The translations under genes were made by a program, and so were the position numbers. From positions 1 through 10,083 of the forward strand of contig NW_003151066.1 in assembly GCF_000003605.2 (NCBI RefSeq): a stretch of 10,083 nt of DNA, given 5' to 3'. Positions 1-8,426 of the stretch are shown in pieces; the stretch's first letter is position 1, and the number at the start of each line of letters is the position of its first letter. The DNA comes from Saccoglossus kowalevskii (lineage: Eukaryota > Hemichordata > Enteropneusta > Harrimaniidae). Below the pieces are notes generated by a model. It was given only the letters and a program-made list of their open reading frames with translations. It was not told the DNA's origin and made no database searches.

Positions 1-499
1 CTTGCCTAGCACTATGATATACACCAATAAAATAGTAGTTTTGAAAAACTAGATTCATTGATTAGATCACAGGTAATTAACTCTTGCCTAGCACTGTGCT
101 ATACATCAATAAAATAGTAGTTTTGAAAAACTATATTCATTAATTAGATCACAGGTAATTAACTCTTTCCTAGCACAATGATATACATCAATAAAATAGT
201 AGTTTTGAAAAACTAGATTCATTAATTAGATCACAGGTAATTAACTCTTGCCTAGCACTGTGCTGTACGCCAATATAATAATTGCTATGAAAAAAATGAT
301 TCATTGATTAGGTAAAAAAAAACTCCTGTCTAGCACTGTGTCATATACCAAGGGAATAATAGCTTTGAAAAACTAGATTCAATGATTAGGGCCTAACAAT
401 TAATCCCTTTCTAGCACTGTGTCATACACCAATAGAATAATAGCTGTGAACCACTGGATTCATTGATCCTGTCACATGCCTAGAGCCGTGTCATCATGC
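1..499. repeat. Edge of an ~82-bp tandem (satellite) array
   Basis: Units begin at 1, 83, 165, 247, 325 and 406, each at a CTTGCCTAGCAC-like start, with a partial seventh unit from 475. The first three units are exactly 82 bp and differ from each other at about four to six positions. Unit 4 is 78 bp, unit 5 is 81 bp and unit 6 about 69 bp, all more diverged. The array therefore decays rightwards and must continue to the left of the window. Each good unit holds two inverted repeats: TAGTTTT-GA-AAAACTA (36-51 in unit 1) and, in units 2 and 3, TTAATTA paired with TAATTAA (140-146 with 156-162 in unit 2). No open frame spans it. It may be a plain satellite or the internal minisatellite of a Helitron-like non-autonomous element; neither terminus is visible. 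Confidence 0.97.
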
Positions 500-2356
500 T
501 AACTAACCATGCATGTATTTAGGAAGCACACGCACAAAACACGTACAAAGCTGTTTATTATGTTTACAATGTTGAAATCGAGAAATTCATCACTACGTAC
601 ACATAATGATGTACTACTAGACTGCCTTTCTTAGACTGCATACACAAGTGCTCTGTCTACAAACACTTATGAAACATGTATAGTCGAGTGTTTTAGGTTG
701 AAATGTTACACGTGTGTTTGTTTTATAAAGTTGAATTGAAACAATTTGATAGAAAAGCTCATGAAAACAGAGGTGTCATACAGTAGCACTTTATAAAACA
801 TTCATAGTCCGCTGTTTTAAATTGAATTTTCGATTTTTAAATCACACTTACGTATAATGTTCACTTGAAACCAAAGCCCCATTTGAACAAACAATACATT
901 TAAGATATTAGAAGGTTCGAACCACAATCAATCACAACCAGTGGTAAAGTATCATTAGGTTACGTGGTACTTCTCTGTGTGTCTTGATTTCCCGTTGGTT
1001 ACAAAAGCGATGTAAGAGAACGTACAATTGACTCATCCACAATCTGATGCTTGGAATGACATACGTTTCGAACCGATGAAGAATACTTTCCGAATACAGG
1101 GATGTTACGACCTTATTATAAATTGAATGGCGTCACCTTCAATGGTCTGCTAGTTAGGCGAATGCGTGTGTACTGTACTGTTTACCTCGATTCGAGTACC
1201 GAACAATAGTTCAGTTTGATTTGATTTTGTTAGTAATGCTGTTCAATAGTTTGTGTTGTATGTATCCATAACTGTTTCATCAATAACATTTGAATAAATC
1301 ATTTATGTCCTTGTAAAACAGTCAGTATTTCAAAGAACATTATTTTTAGACTATGACTATTTGTATTTTAATTGCTCGAAAAAAACTTTTTCAATATGCT
1401 AAATCTGTTCTAATTGCAAATACAGCACACGGTCTGTTTTTGGAGCTGATATTGACCATGAAACAGATTTACAGATTGAAAGAACTGGCCTACAAATAAT
1501 GACATTATCTATACTTATGTTATTTATTTAGCGAATTTAGCCAAGAAGAGTTAGCAGTTTTATCTGACGAATACACTTAATCTTGTATTGTTCTTTTTAC
1601 TGGGTCATTGCTTTTACCCTAAATTTGATTTCACATTTGATAACATCCGAGACACGCATATAATTGATACAGTCTGTTAACTGACTATAGGCATGTCTAT
1701 TGAACTTCGTTATGAGCACAAATCTGTAAAATATATGTTTTAAATGTGGATTGAGCATAATACACTGACAGTATTATTTTTGTAATTCTTATATCACACT
1801 ACCAGGATCGATAGATACGGCGAATGTATGCAGCGATTCAACTATTAAGAGTGCACCAAGAGTGTCACTAATAACATGTACTACACACTAGTAGTCATCT
1901 CACTATAGTATGCAGTGTTAGCGTTAATGGCCATCTCTCAATCTTCACATCAACATCTCCAAATCGGACTTAAAAGCTTGTAATGACTTAAACGTTTACG
2001 TGAAATCTTAACTTGAATAGTGTTAGATTCGGCTCGACTCTCGATAAGAGTTATGTTGCTGTTTGCAATTACGGATACTCTAACACTGTACGTACGAGTG
2101 ATGAATACTAATAACGCTGTAGTACGGACAACAAAATCATGCAATAAAAACTTGGTCCAAAAAAGCGAACTGTTTCAGTCCTAATTTCATGATGTCACGC
2201 AAAATACTAACCATAGTTAAAATATGTGTGTTTATATTGTTTACATACAGAGCCGTTCTATGGCATGTACAGTGGATGAAATAAAAAGATAAAATCATGG
2301 GTTGCCGTCATAGACTGGCATAATATATTTCTACCGTTCACATTGGATTGTAAACT
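500..2356. other. Intergenic or intronic AT-rich DNA, no gene seen
   Basis: I see no protein frame with a recognisable product on either strand. Short items present are a diverged direct repeat (664-826, listed separately), an AP-1-type TGACTCA at 1029-1035, a GAAAAA/TTTTTC inverted repeat at 1378-1392, and a minus-strand open stretch at 1950-2144 that lacks an ATG start and looks like chance. Confidence 0.6.
664..826. repeat. Diverged direct repeat, ~40 bp, spaced ~123 bp
   Basis: Positions 664-702 and 787-826 align almost end to end, sharing CACTT, an AAACAT/AAACATT core, CATAGTC- and TATAGTC-like blocks, and TGTTTTA followed by TTGAA. Identity is roughly three quarters by eye. Weak similarity continues upstream of both copies (GCTCTGTCTACA against GGTGTCATACAG). 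This fits an old tandem duplication of about 123 bp, or two fragments of one interspersed repeat. No function is suggested. Confidence 0.55.
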
Positions 2357-2701
2357 GTGCTTCGTTGGATATATTTTCTCTGTGTGCCTATGCCGCTTTG
2401 TGTTGATTCCATAGTGCGAGCGCATCTTGTCAAGTTAGGCTTTGAGTTCGCCGCTTTATTATCCCATTGTAATTCGGAAAATACCCGACTACATCATCTG
2501 ATTCTGGGGAGGGGGTATATTATTTATTACACAAAACTAAATTTGCGCATAACATCACAAACGAATTTAGTGATGCATGCACAGCAACAATATAAAACTA
2601 GTATCTGCATACATTCACATGTTCAATGGGCTCTTGTTGCCGTGGTGATGAACGTATTGTTGAAGGCAAATAGTAGTTTGGGAAAGTATAGTTTACCATT
2701 A

Positions 2702-2709
2702 TGACGTCA
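2702..2709. promoter_or_regulatory. Full CRE palindrome TGACGTCA
   Basis: This is the exact 8-bp cAMP-response element bound by CREB/ATF bZIP dimers in animals. It is palindromic, so it has no orientation. No TATA box or recognisable transcript start lies next to it. A further CpG-bearing palindromic cluster, ATCGATCGAT overlapping TCGATATCGA, lies at 2761-2775. Whether the site is used cannot be told from sequence. Confidence 0.3.
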
Positions 2710-4461
2710 AAGTAGACATTTTCTAAGATTCAGAGTTATAGTCATCGAGTTTGAGAGAAGATCGATCGATATCGAGACTGCTGGTAATAAAGTCTTATAC
2801 AATTGAAGGCACAATTCTATTCTAAGAATCTGATAATTGCTGCATACCAGCTATGTTTAACTTTACATTTTTCAATAACTCACCGCAAATTGCAAATAGT
2901 GGCTTATTGTGTTAGAGACAGTAATATGAGGTATTCGCAATAAAGAAAATGTAATTATTATTGGAGATGAATGCACCAGCTGGCAGGCGTCATGTGTGAA
3001 CGAACTGCTTATCTTCAGAGGAGTCTCTTAACAAGGCCAACTTTAAATTTTTCAAAAAGAGTAACAATAACGACAACAACAGGTTCCAAAACATTCTGTA
3101 TACTATGAGTTTTGTGAATAAGTATCACATATTTGTTTATATTGTGTTGAATGTGATCTATTAAAGCGTATAGTGTGACGTACATTTACGCATTTAATAT
3201 AACCCATGAAATAGTTCCATTAAATGACAGATGGGGTAATGAAAGGTCAGTATTTTTGTGAACAAGCGACGAACACAGCTGAGGCTTTGCTATATATATA
3301 TTTGATCTGTAAAGTAACTTTTATTTTATGTTGTTTAGTAACCAAAGGTGTGTGACAGGAGAATTTTAGATTTAAAAATAATAACACAGCAATTAAAGTC
3401 TGAAAGTTGTTGCTACGATTATATACGACAACTCAAATAAACAAATGATATACCTATACTGATTGTAATTCAAAAAAGCAAAACAAATCTCAAAACATAC
3501 GCCTTTGTTATTTATGCATATCATAATTTAAATATGGTGGATTTAATAAAAATATTCACATCCATAACAAATTACTACGTTGTAAATCTAATGGTATGCA
3601 AAAGACTGATAATGAAAAAAAGAGTAGCGGCCCTCAGCACCAATAATAGAGAAACATGTCATTATATTGACAAATAACAAAACTCGAGTGATAGTACACA
3701 ATCCACAAACAATAGTTTTGTAATTACTACAGATGATGAACATTTGCTAATAATGATCAGGAGATCAACATGAAAACACATGCTACATAAATTGTCAAAA
3801 TCCCCTGAAAATAGGGAGAAAATGGCGGCTAAAAAGTATTGAATAACTTGAAAATTCCTCCTTGTAATAAATTATGTAATTGCAATCACGTCTCAAATAA
3901 GTGACAAGTTTGATTGTCACCAAAATTAACGACCGACCTTGTAAACTTTCAGCATATGTTACTTATACTATGTGAGATATATTTTTCTTAACTTTTCTAA
4001 TAGGCTAGGGTTCAGAAGGAATATGAACAGATAGTGAGTGCGATAATAACCATACTTACTTTTGTAATAATGGGACAAACTAGCTAGGAGTTATGTGATT
4101 CTACCTGAGCAATATGGAAAACTACAACAAACAAATTTGGCATATACACAAAATAGTTCCTGGGTTCACTTTGTACAAAAATACGAAAGATGTTCTTTCA
4201 TCATCATTACCTTGACCACTTCCCAGCTGTTGTCACGCGTTTCAGATATTTTTACACCTCTATTTAGACACAAATGTTCAAAACTCAATATATTTCTTCT
4301 CATAAACGTATGACTATGTTCCCGTCGAAACAGTATATTCACCAGTTAATATGGTGGGCAAAATGTCACACACATGAACATAAAAATAAATGCGTAATAA
4401 ATACATTTAAATGTATATGTACAGAGACATGCGAGTTTTAAACTTGCCAACTATGTTTTCA
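2710..4461. other. Intergenic or intronic AT-rich DNA, no gene seen
   Basis: Only short, stop-ridden frames are present. A (TA)5 microsatellite lies at 3291-3300 and a YY1-type site at 3819-3829. The open frame at 4095-4313 has no ATG start, unremarkable composition and no recognisable motif, so I do not call it a gene. Confidence 0.6.
3819..3829 (+). promoter_or_regulatory. YY1-type motif AAAATGGCGGC
   Basis: The 11-mer matches the long form of the animal YY1 consensus, which is often found just downstream of transcription starts. It stands out as a GC-rich island in very AT-rich flanks. The ATG inside it opens a frame of only six codons. No promoter partner elements are evident nearby, so this is a motif match only. 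Confidence 0.3.
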
Positions 4462-4791
4462 TACAAAACAGGAGATCACTCGAATGAAAAAAAAGTTTTT
4501 AGGTACGAAATGTCAACAGCATTCGTAGATGATTTTATTGTCAGCTTCTCCAGCGTCGGAAATAAGTTAAAATATGTTAACATCCACAATGTGTATGTCT
4601 TCAACCTCCTTAACTATGTCTTTCATCCCTTTTGTAACATGCTGTGATTACAAAACCGGTATAACACGCAGCCTGCAGAAAGCATGGTCACATTCTTTGT
4701 CTGCCTTAGAATGTAACTCAAAGGGTAAGGACTACTGTACCTTGTCCATTTTCGAAAAGGGCAACTTACAATGACACAGTACACATGGCTC
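4462..4791 (-). pseudogene. Decayed coding remnant with VTxG and EAD motifs (EADT/DTDV-type repeat-family protein)
   Basis: One minus-strand frame runs from 4791 down to 4462 without a frameshift but with in-frame stops at 4732-4734, 4648-4650, 4567-4569 and 4513-4515. Read through, it gives HVTKGMK, then 24 residues later LISDAGEADNKII, then FFFIR. In a large, uncharacterised, repeat-associated family I remember from molluscs, cnidarians and fish, a VTHG-like motif precedes an L-x-S-x-x-x-EADT motif at this spacing, and a DTDV-like motif follows about 25 residues after EADT. Here the DTDV position is lost. The family is several hundred residues long, so this is a fragment of its central part. 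Four stops in about 110 codons is not far below chance, so the call rests on motif order and spacing rather than frame openness. A plus-strand frame at 4574-4774 is open but looks like a shadow. Confidence 0.4.
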
Positions 4792-4822
4792 TTACAATGA
4801 CACAGTACACATGGCTCTTACA
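4765..4822. repeat. Perfect 26-bp tandem duplication (2.2 copies)
   Basis: Positions 4765-4790 and 4791-4816 are identical, beginning CTTACAATGACACAG, and 4817-4822 repeats the first six bases. Because 26 is not a multiple of three, the duplication shifts any frame crossing it. The minus-strand frame open from 4960 ends just inside the first copy, at 4766. Identity of the copies shows the duplication is recent or under homogenisation, unlike the old decay around it. Confidence 0.95.
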
Positions 4823-5076
4823 CATAAGTTTACTTGATGTCAAATCATGTTCTCGTTCATCATGTCTATTAACCAAAATTATTACACACTGCACTAGGAC
4901 ACACAGATGGGAGGGAGCCATTAATCCACGATATACTTTAAAATGCAATGGACAATTCAAGGTTCAATTCACTTTTACAAATTGATTAATTAGTAATTGA
5001 TATAAGTTACACTCATAATTGAACATATTGTAAGGATTTTATCGTTTTTTCCAATCACATTTTTCCAATTAATTAA
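4823..5076. other. Spacer between the two minus-strand remnants; AATT microsatellite
   Basis: A minus-strand frame is open from 4960 to 4766 (64 codons) but has no recognisable motif. It could be a further piece of the same decayed element or chance. The right part is very AT-rich, with a repeated TTTTTCCAAT and an (AATT)3 tract at 5067-5081. Confidence 0.4.
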
Positions 5077-5305
5077 TTAATCCAACCTATTTGTGACCGT
5101 CTGTTTTAAAGTACATACATTGTCTTTTATATTATTATGTGCCTGTATAGCTGAACCATTAAACATAGCTCCACGTATAGTAGGTATCATGTGTCTTACA
5201 TGTAGATGATTGTTTGATCCTACCCCGATATTATTAAAAAAACACGCTCGTGTAGTATATTTAATTACAAACAGACAAGGAACATTGTGTTGTGACTGAC
5301 AACCA
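5077..5305 (-). pseudogene. Possible minus-strand exon or upstream piece of the same decayed element
   Basis: On the minus strand a pyrimidine-rich tract ends in TATTTACAG at 5306-5314, a good 3' splice-site match. From 5305 the frame is open for about 76 codons to a stop at 5077. It has no ATG at its left edge, as expected for an internal or terminal exon. Visible features are a Cys cluster near the start (GCQSQHNVPC), then RACFFNNIGVG, then MFNGSAI at 5166-5146. FFNN-G and F-[HN]-G-[ST]-[AS]-I are compatible with N-terminal motifs I remember from the EADT-type family. That would place this piece upstream of the 4462-4791 remnant, on the same strand and in the right order. Alternatives are a PAN/apple-like Cys fragment or a chance open frame; one this long is not surprising in 10 kb of AT-rich DNA. 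Confidence 0.25.
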
Positions 5306-5457
5306 CTGTAAATAATATCAGTGAAATAAAATACAAAATATATCCAGATGACGTATAGCAACACTAGAGAGCAAATACCAGCAGTACTTTAACACAATGA
5401 CTGCTTCTTACATGTGTTTACTATCTTACATAAAAATGTTTTCTTTCTCATAAACCA

Positions 5458-5805
5458 ATGTCGATAATTAAGAGAGATCACGCGAATTATTTTGTTAAAC
5501 GTGTTTACCAAAAGCTATCTATTCTCTTAAACTCATGCAAGAAACAGTTCAACAGGTGCAAACACTATGCCGAAATCGAAAGGAAACAATTTGAAGAGGG
5601 GGTTAGTGGCGGCAGTTCAAACGAGTTAACGGCAATTCTGAATGAAATAAAATTCTTCGCTCGACTTTATATTGATTCGGAAATGTCATTAGACCGTAGA
5701 AACCTGGCTGAGAGCAAAATAGCGACAAGACAGGATTGTGCATCTCAAATAGTCTTATTTGTTCTCTGCACTCTAAACAAACTCTCCACAGTCAGCTGCA
5801 TCTAA
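5458..5805 (+). CDS. Hypothetical 115-residue protein or single exon, no recognised family
   Basis: An ATG-initiated frame of 115 codons. The protein is lysine/arginine-rich in its first half (KKQFNRCKHYAEIERKQF, predicted helical), has a small GVSGGSS turn near residues 49-55, a second helical stretch (NELTAILNEIKFFARLY) and a hydrophobic tail near residues 95-105 (QIVLFVLCTL). The interval is visibly richer in G+C and CpG than its flanks, which supports real coding. A pyrimidine tract at 5439-5449 with its first AG at 5471-5472 also allows a terminal exon beginning at 5473. No strong splice donor is visible. No promoter or AATAAA is close by. No catalytic motif is seen. It could equally be an old transposon gene fragment. 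Confidence 0.3.
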   Translation: MSIIKRDHANYFVKRVYQKLSILLNSCKKQFNRCKHYAEIERKQFEEGVSGGSSNELTAILNEIKFFARLYIDSEMSLDRRNLAESKIATRQDCASQIVLFVLCTLNKLSTVSCI

Positions 5806-7364
5806 TGTCAAAATATAAATATAGTATATTAAAAATTGTACTATCCATGTATCGTATTTTATATCAGTTTATATCAATATTAATACAATAACATTATTAT
5901 AATGGCGTTTTAATTCATTAAAATTTGCATTATTATAAATCTTTATATCCACTTCCAATGCTCACCCCTTTCTAGTCCAGCATTTAAGAAGAAGTATTGT
6001 TTAAATGTTGATAAAATCATGAAATGCTGTACATATCTACAGTTTATAGAGATATACTCAAGGCACTTGCATATCAAGTATCAAAACAATCATGCTAGTA
6101 GGGAATAATAGCATGTTCATCAGCAGATGAGAAGCGTTTCCTAAAGCAGGGAATGGAAGATGTGGTCACAAAAAACACAAATCTGAGGCCCAGTCAGGGT
6201 ATTCATATATCAAAATAATAATTCGATAATAGCATTTCCAGCAAAAAGAATACAAATAATACTTGCGTGATAAATCAATCATAGTCATAATCAAAGTAGC
6301 ATTCGTGTAACTGTGTTTTTTGTATTTAAGGGCACAAGCTCTGCCAAATTCTGATTGTCAGTGTTAGTAGTTTTCTGTGCAACGCCCTCTAGTGATACAT
6401 GCTTATTTTATGGCACCTCCTATGTTATCACTTTACTCCTCAGTAACGACAAAGCATAACATCTGGTATTTATAGATCAAGGATGAGATGCACATATTTA
6501 GAAACTTTTTGATTAGTCTAGAACTGATTTCTTCCATTTTTTGAAAAAAGCAGATGTTTATGTTAGGCTTTTACTGAAAACTGTTATTTATTATAACTTA
6601 TATGCATGATTGTAGGCATTTTATAGATAACTAATAAAGGATGTATACAAGTATCGCTATGTAATTATGTCGTCTGCGCAGAATTCTGTGTCGTCACTGA
6701 TTGGCCGTCTCCATGACAAAATGTAATATATGCATGGAATTCAACACGAATATCATTATTCAAATTTTAAATACCAGTGTATAACTCGAAAATAAATTAT
6801 ATGTCATATCTACATGATTATCTGTTATCTTTAAGCAGTACATATTCATAGTTCACAGGTATATAATAACGATAAGCAGAATTGGATATTTTGCAAAGAA
6901 ACTCGATAACAAATGAATAGCTATTGTCATTTCATAACAGTTGCACTATTACGGCACGTTTCCACGACATGGAAGTAGAATCCGGCAATGTACATGTGTG
7001 CCATCTAAATGGGGTTTTCTGCATAGACGGTATTCGATAAACATTGTACGTTTATATATCAAAGTATCTATGCATACGACTATTTACCTCATGTTACATA
7101 GTATATATTGTGGTTGCATTCAATATTTCAACCCCCATACCTCGCATGTACGTTACACACATGATAGGTATGTATCTCGAGTGTCTATGAAGATATAGAT
7201 CATCGCGTGGAATAAGCTAACTGTATAACATATAAGAGCATTGTCCTCATGGAATCCGCTGTAATGATAAAGGTAACTTTGTGTATTTATTATCTGATCA
7301 AATACTGTCGACAGAGCTCGTCAATAAGTTAGTGGGTTTCTTATTAGCGGGGCCTAGTTGAATA
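5806..7364. other. AT-rich intergenic DNA with short repeats, no gene seen
   Basis: The left part has many small repeats: TTTATATCA at 5858 and 5868, CATTATTATA at 5892 and 5928, and a TTTTAAT-TC-ATTAAAA inverted repeat at 5908-5923. A perfect 7-bp inverted repeat (CATGCTA/TAGCATG, 11-nt loop) sits at 6091-6115. A GCCCTCTAGTG motif is at 6384-6394. The open frame at 6941-7198 starts from TTG and shows no motif. Confidence 0.55.
6671..6712. promoter_or_regulatory. CpG-bearing patch with TCTGCGCAGA palindrome and inverted CCAAT box
   Basis: In about 40 bp there are several CpGs, a 10-bp palindrome TCTGCGCAGA at 6673-6682 whose TGCGCA core resembles half of an NRF-1 site, and GATTGG (inverted CCAAT) at 6699-6704. 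The flanks are very AT-rich, so the patch stands out. An ATG follows at 6713 without a useful frame. Promoter function is only a suggestion. Confidence 0.2.
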
Positions 7365-7389
7365 AAATTATCGTAATATCCGATAATTT
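7365..7389. repeat. Perfect 9-bp inverted repeat, 7-nt loop
   Basis: AAATTATCG (7365-7373) pairs with CGATAATTT (7381-7389) around TAATATC. It is followed by neither a T-run nor a gene end, so it is not an obvious terminator. A second hairpin with the same 9-bp stem and 7-nt loop lies at 9912-9936. Confidence 0.7.
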
Positions 7390-7575
7390 GAATTTTACTA
7401 TAAACGGAATTAGACGTCCCTAAGCTACTGGTTAATATCCCACATTTATCATCAAAATTCCTGTTCAAATATGGTTGTTGTAGTTTGGAAATATGTCTGG
7501 TGTGTATTATTAGGAATAAGAACTAATATAATTAATATATACTATGCACTATCCCTGAGCAAAATAGAAAGGGCC

Positions 7576-7591
7576 GATAAGGGTAGATAAG
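7576..7591 (+). promoter_or_regulatory. Two GATAAG sites one helical turn apart
   Basis: GATAAG occurs at 7576-7581 and again at 7586-7591, a 10-bp spacing that would place two GATA-type zinc-finger proteins on the same face of DNA. They lie within the loop-side of an imperfect inverted repeat (7571-7607). Motif-level evidence only. Confidence 0.25.
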
Positions 7592-8024
7592 AGGATTTGA
7601 TCGGACCTGGTGGTAATTACTGAGGAATAGAACGATAACATCATCATTCCTTCCAGCTGATTCATAAAGAGGTCGACTAAGGTAGGTCAGCAATGTCTAG
7701 CGTAGTACCTACAGAACACCGGATACAAGGGATCCGTAATAGATGTAAGGTTACTTTGCTCCACCATTACTGGTGTTGATATAGGATGTAATTTTCTTCC
7801 TCCAAATGTGTTGCCAAATAAGGTTTCAACTGGTAGAAATCACACGTCTGTGTGGGTTACTGAGCCTAGCGATGTCCTAGAAGGACGAGTCAATGGATGC
7901 CTAGCAAAGACCAGGAGGATCTGGGTATAACTGTTGTATGTGTTGCGTTAACAATACTACCTCGATGACAAACACCCAAATAAGATCTGTGTGCCTTGCT
8001 ATGCTAGTCATTGAAATTTATATA

Positions 8025-8042
8025 AATAAATAGAGGAATAAA
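8025..8042 (+). terminator. Two AATAAA polyadenylation signals
   Basis: AATAAA occurs at 8025-8030 and 8037-8042, at the right end of the less AT-rich block, followed by AT-rich DNA with T-rich stretches. The placement suits the 3' end of a plus-strand transcript or transposon. In sequence this AT-rich the hexamer is common by chance, and no coding frame feeds into it. Confidence 0.2.
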
Positions 8043-8230
8043 TATAATATGACCAATCGTTATATATATGTTATATCTTTGAGAATTAGATTTATGAATA
8101 ATGAACACTTAACCAGCTAGTTTATATATTGCTGCACCCAGCTATCATTACCCACAACACTCAATGTAGATATTATTATTTATACACGGTCTTATTTAAA
8201 CCGAAAGGTTACAAATGTCCCCATGCAAAA

Positions 8231-8275
8231 TTCGAACCCGCGAACATGATAACGAACCAGTGCTTGCTATATAGT
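8231..8275 (-). other. tRNA-like relic (B-box-like and A-box-like sequences)
   Basis: On the minus strand GCGGGTTCGAATTTTGC (8225-8241) resembles a tRNA T-arm with the GGTTCGA B-box core, and its stem closes only with G-U pairs. Upstream on that strand, TAGCAAGCACTGG (8257-8269) resembles an A box with an insertion. The two boxes are only about 17 nt apart, against more than 30 nt in a tRNA, and no acceptor stem forms. It is not a working tRNA. It may be a decayed head of a tRNA-derived SINE, or coincidence. Confidence 0.2.
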
Positions 8276-8400
8276 GTCACCAATCGTCACAAACTATACA
8301 CTTTATTTACAAGCTACATAACAAGTTACAGAGTAATATAATTAATAGGACTAAAGAAGATATGAAAATATTTAATGCAATTTTTTTGGGGTAAAATTAA

Positions 8401-8426
8401 TAGCATAAAAGTCACGTGACGTGCTA
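8401..8426. promoter_or_regulatory. Nested palindrome around GTCACGTGAC E-box
   Basis: GTCACGTGAC (8411-8420) is a 10-bp perfect palindrome matching the CACGTG E-box in the flank context favoured by USF and MiT/TFE bHLH-zip factors (CLEAR-type). It is nested in an outer inverted repeat TAGCA (8401-8405) and TGCTA (8422-8426). A TATAAT follows, and CACTTCCTG, an ETS-type site, lies at 8438-8446. The cluster would suit an enhancer or TSS-proximal element, but no transcript is identifiable downstream. Confidence 0.35.

Larger units (their letters stand above)
7561..8042. other. Less AT-rich block, possible transposon or transcript 3' end
   Basis: This ~480-bp block has fewer homopolymer runs and more CpG and G+C than its surroundings, and ends in two AATAAA signals. 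It holds an 8-bp inverted repeat with one mismatch (7571-7578 with 7600-7607), paired GATA sites, a GTAGGT/ACCTAC inverted repeat (7682-7712) and a GTCCT-AGA-AGGAC hairpin (7874-7886). No long frame is open on either strand. An insertion such as a non-coding transposon or LTR-like unit would explain it, but I see no terminal repeats or target-site duplication. Confidence 0.3.

Noticed and set aside
1-499. CRISPR-like array
   Set aside because: The repeats are contiguous 82-bp units with no unique spacers between conserved short repeats, so this is tandem satellite DNA.
907-930. GGTTCGAACC, a possible tRNA B box
   Set aside because: The word is simply palindromic. The T-stem fails at the second pair and no A box or acceptor stem is found.
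1950-2144. Open frame, minus strand
   Set aside because: It has a TTG start and only 64 codons, with no recognisable motif or splice site. A frame of this length is expected by chance in AT-rich DNA.
2357-2704. Open frame of 115 codons, plus strand
   Set aside because: It begins at GTG, not a eukaryotic start. The product is Cys- and His-scattered with no motif, and no clear splice site bounds it. It could be an exon, but nothing beyond length supports it.
3291-3300. TATATATATA as a TATA box
   Set aside because: It is a simple TA microsatellite in AT-rich DNA with no initiator or downstream gene.
3820-3842. ATG in good context opening MAAKKY
   Set aside because: The frame ends after six codons; the surrounding word is better explained as a YY1-type site.
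4411-4647. Open frame, plus strand, 78 codons
   Set aside because: Antisense to the remnant carrying the EAD motif; no motif of its own.
4574-4774. Open frame, plus strand, 66 codons
   Set aside because: It overlaps the minus-strand remnant and is most simply its antisense shadow. I keep some doubt, because this frame is stop-free while the minus-strand frame is not.
6091-6126. Minus-strand CTGATGA next to a 7-bp hairpin, suggesting a hammerhead ribozyme
   Set aside because: The sequence after the hairpin is ATTGTTT and not GAAAC, and no stem I or III forms. Only half of the core is present.
6941-7198. Open frame, plus strand, 85 codons
   Set aside because: Starts from TTG; the product is rich in Tyr, His and Ser with no family resemblance. 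Likely chance.
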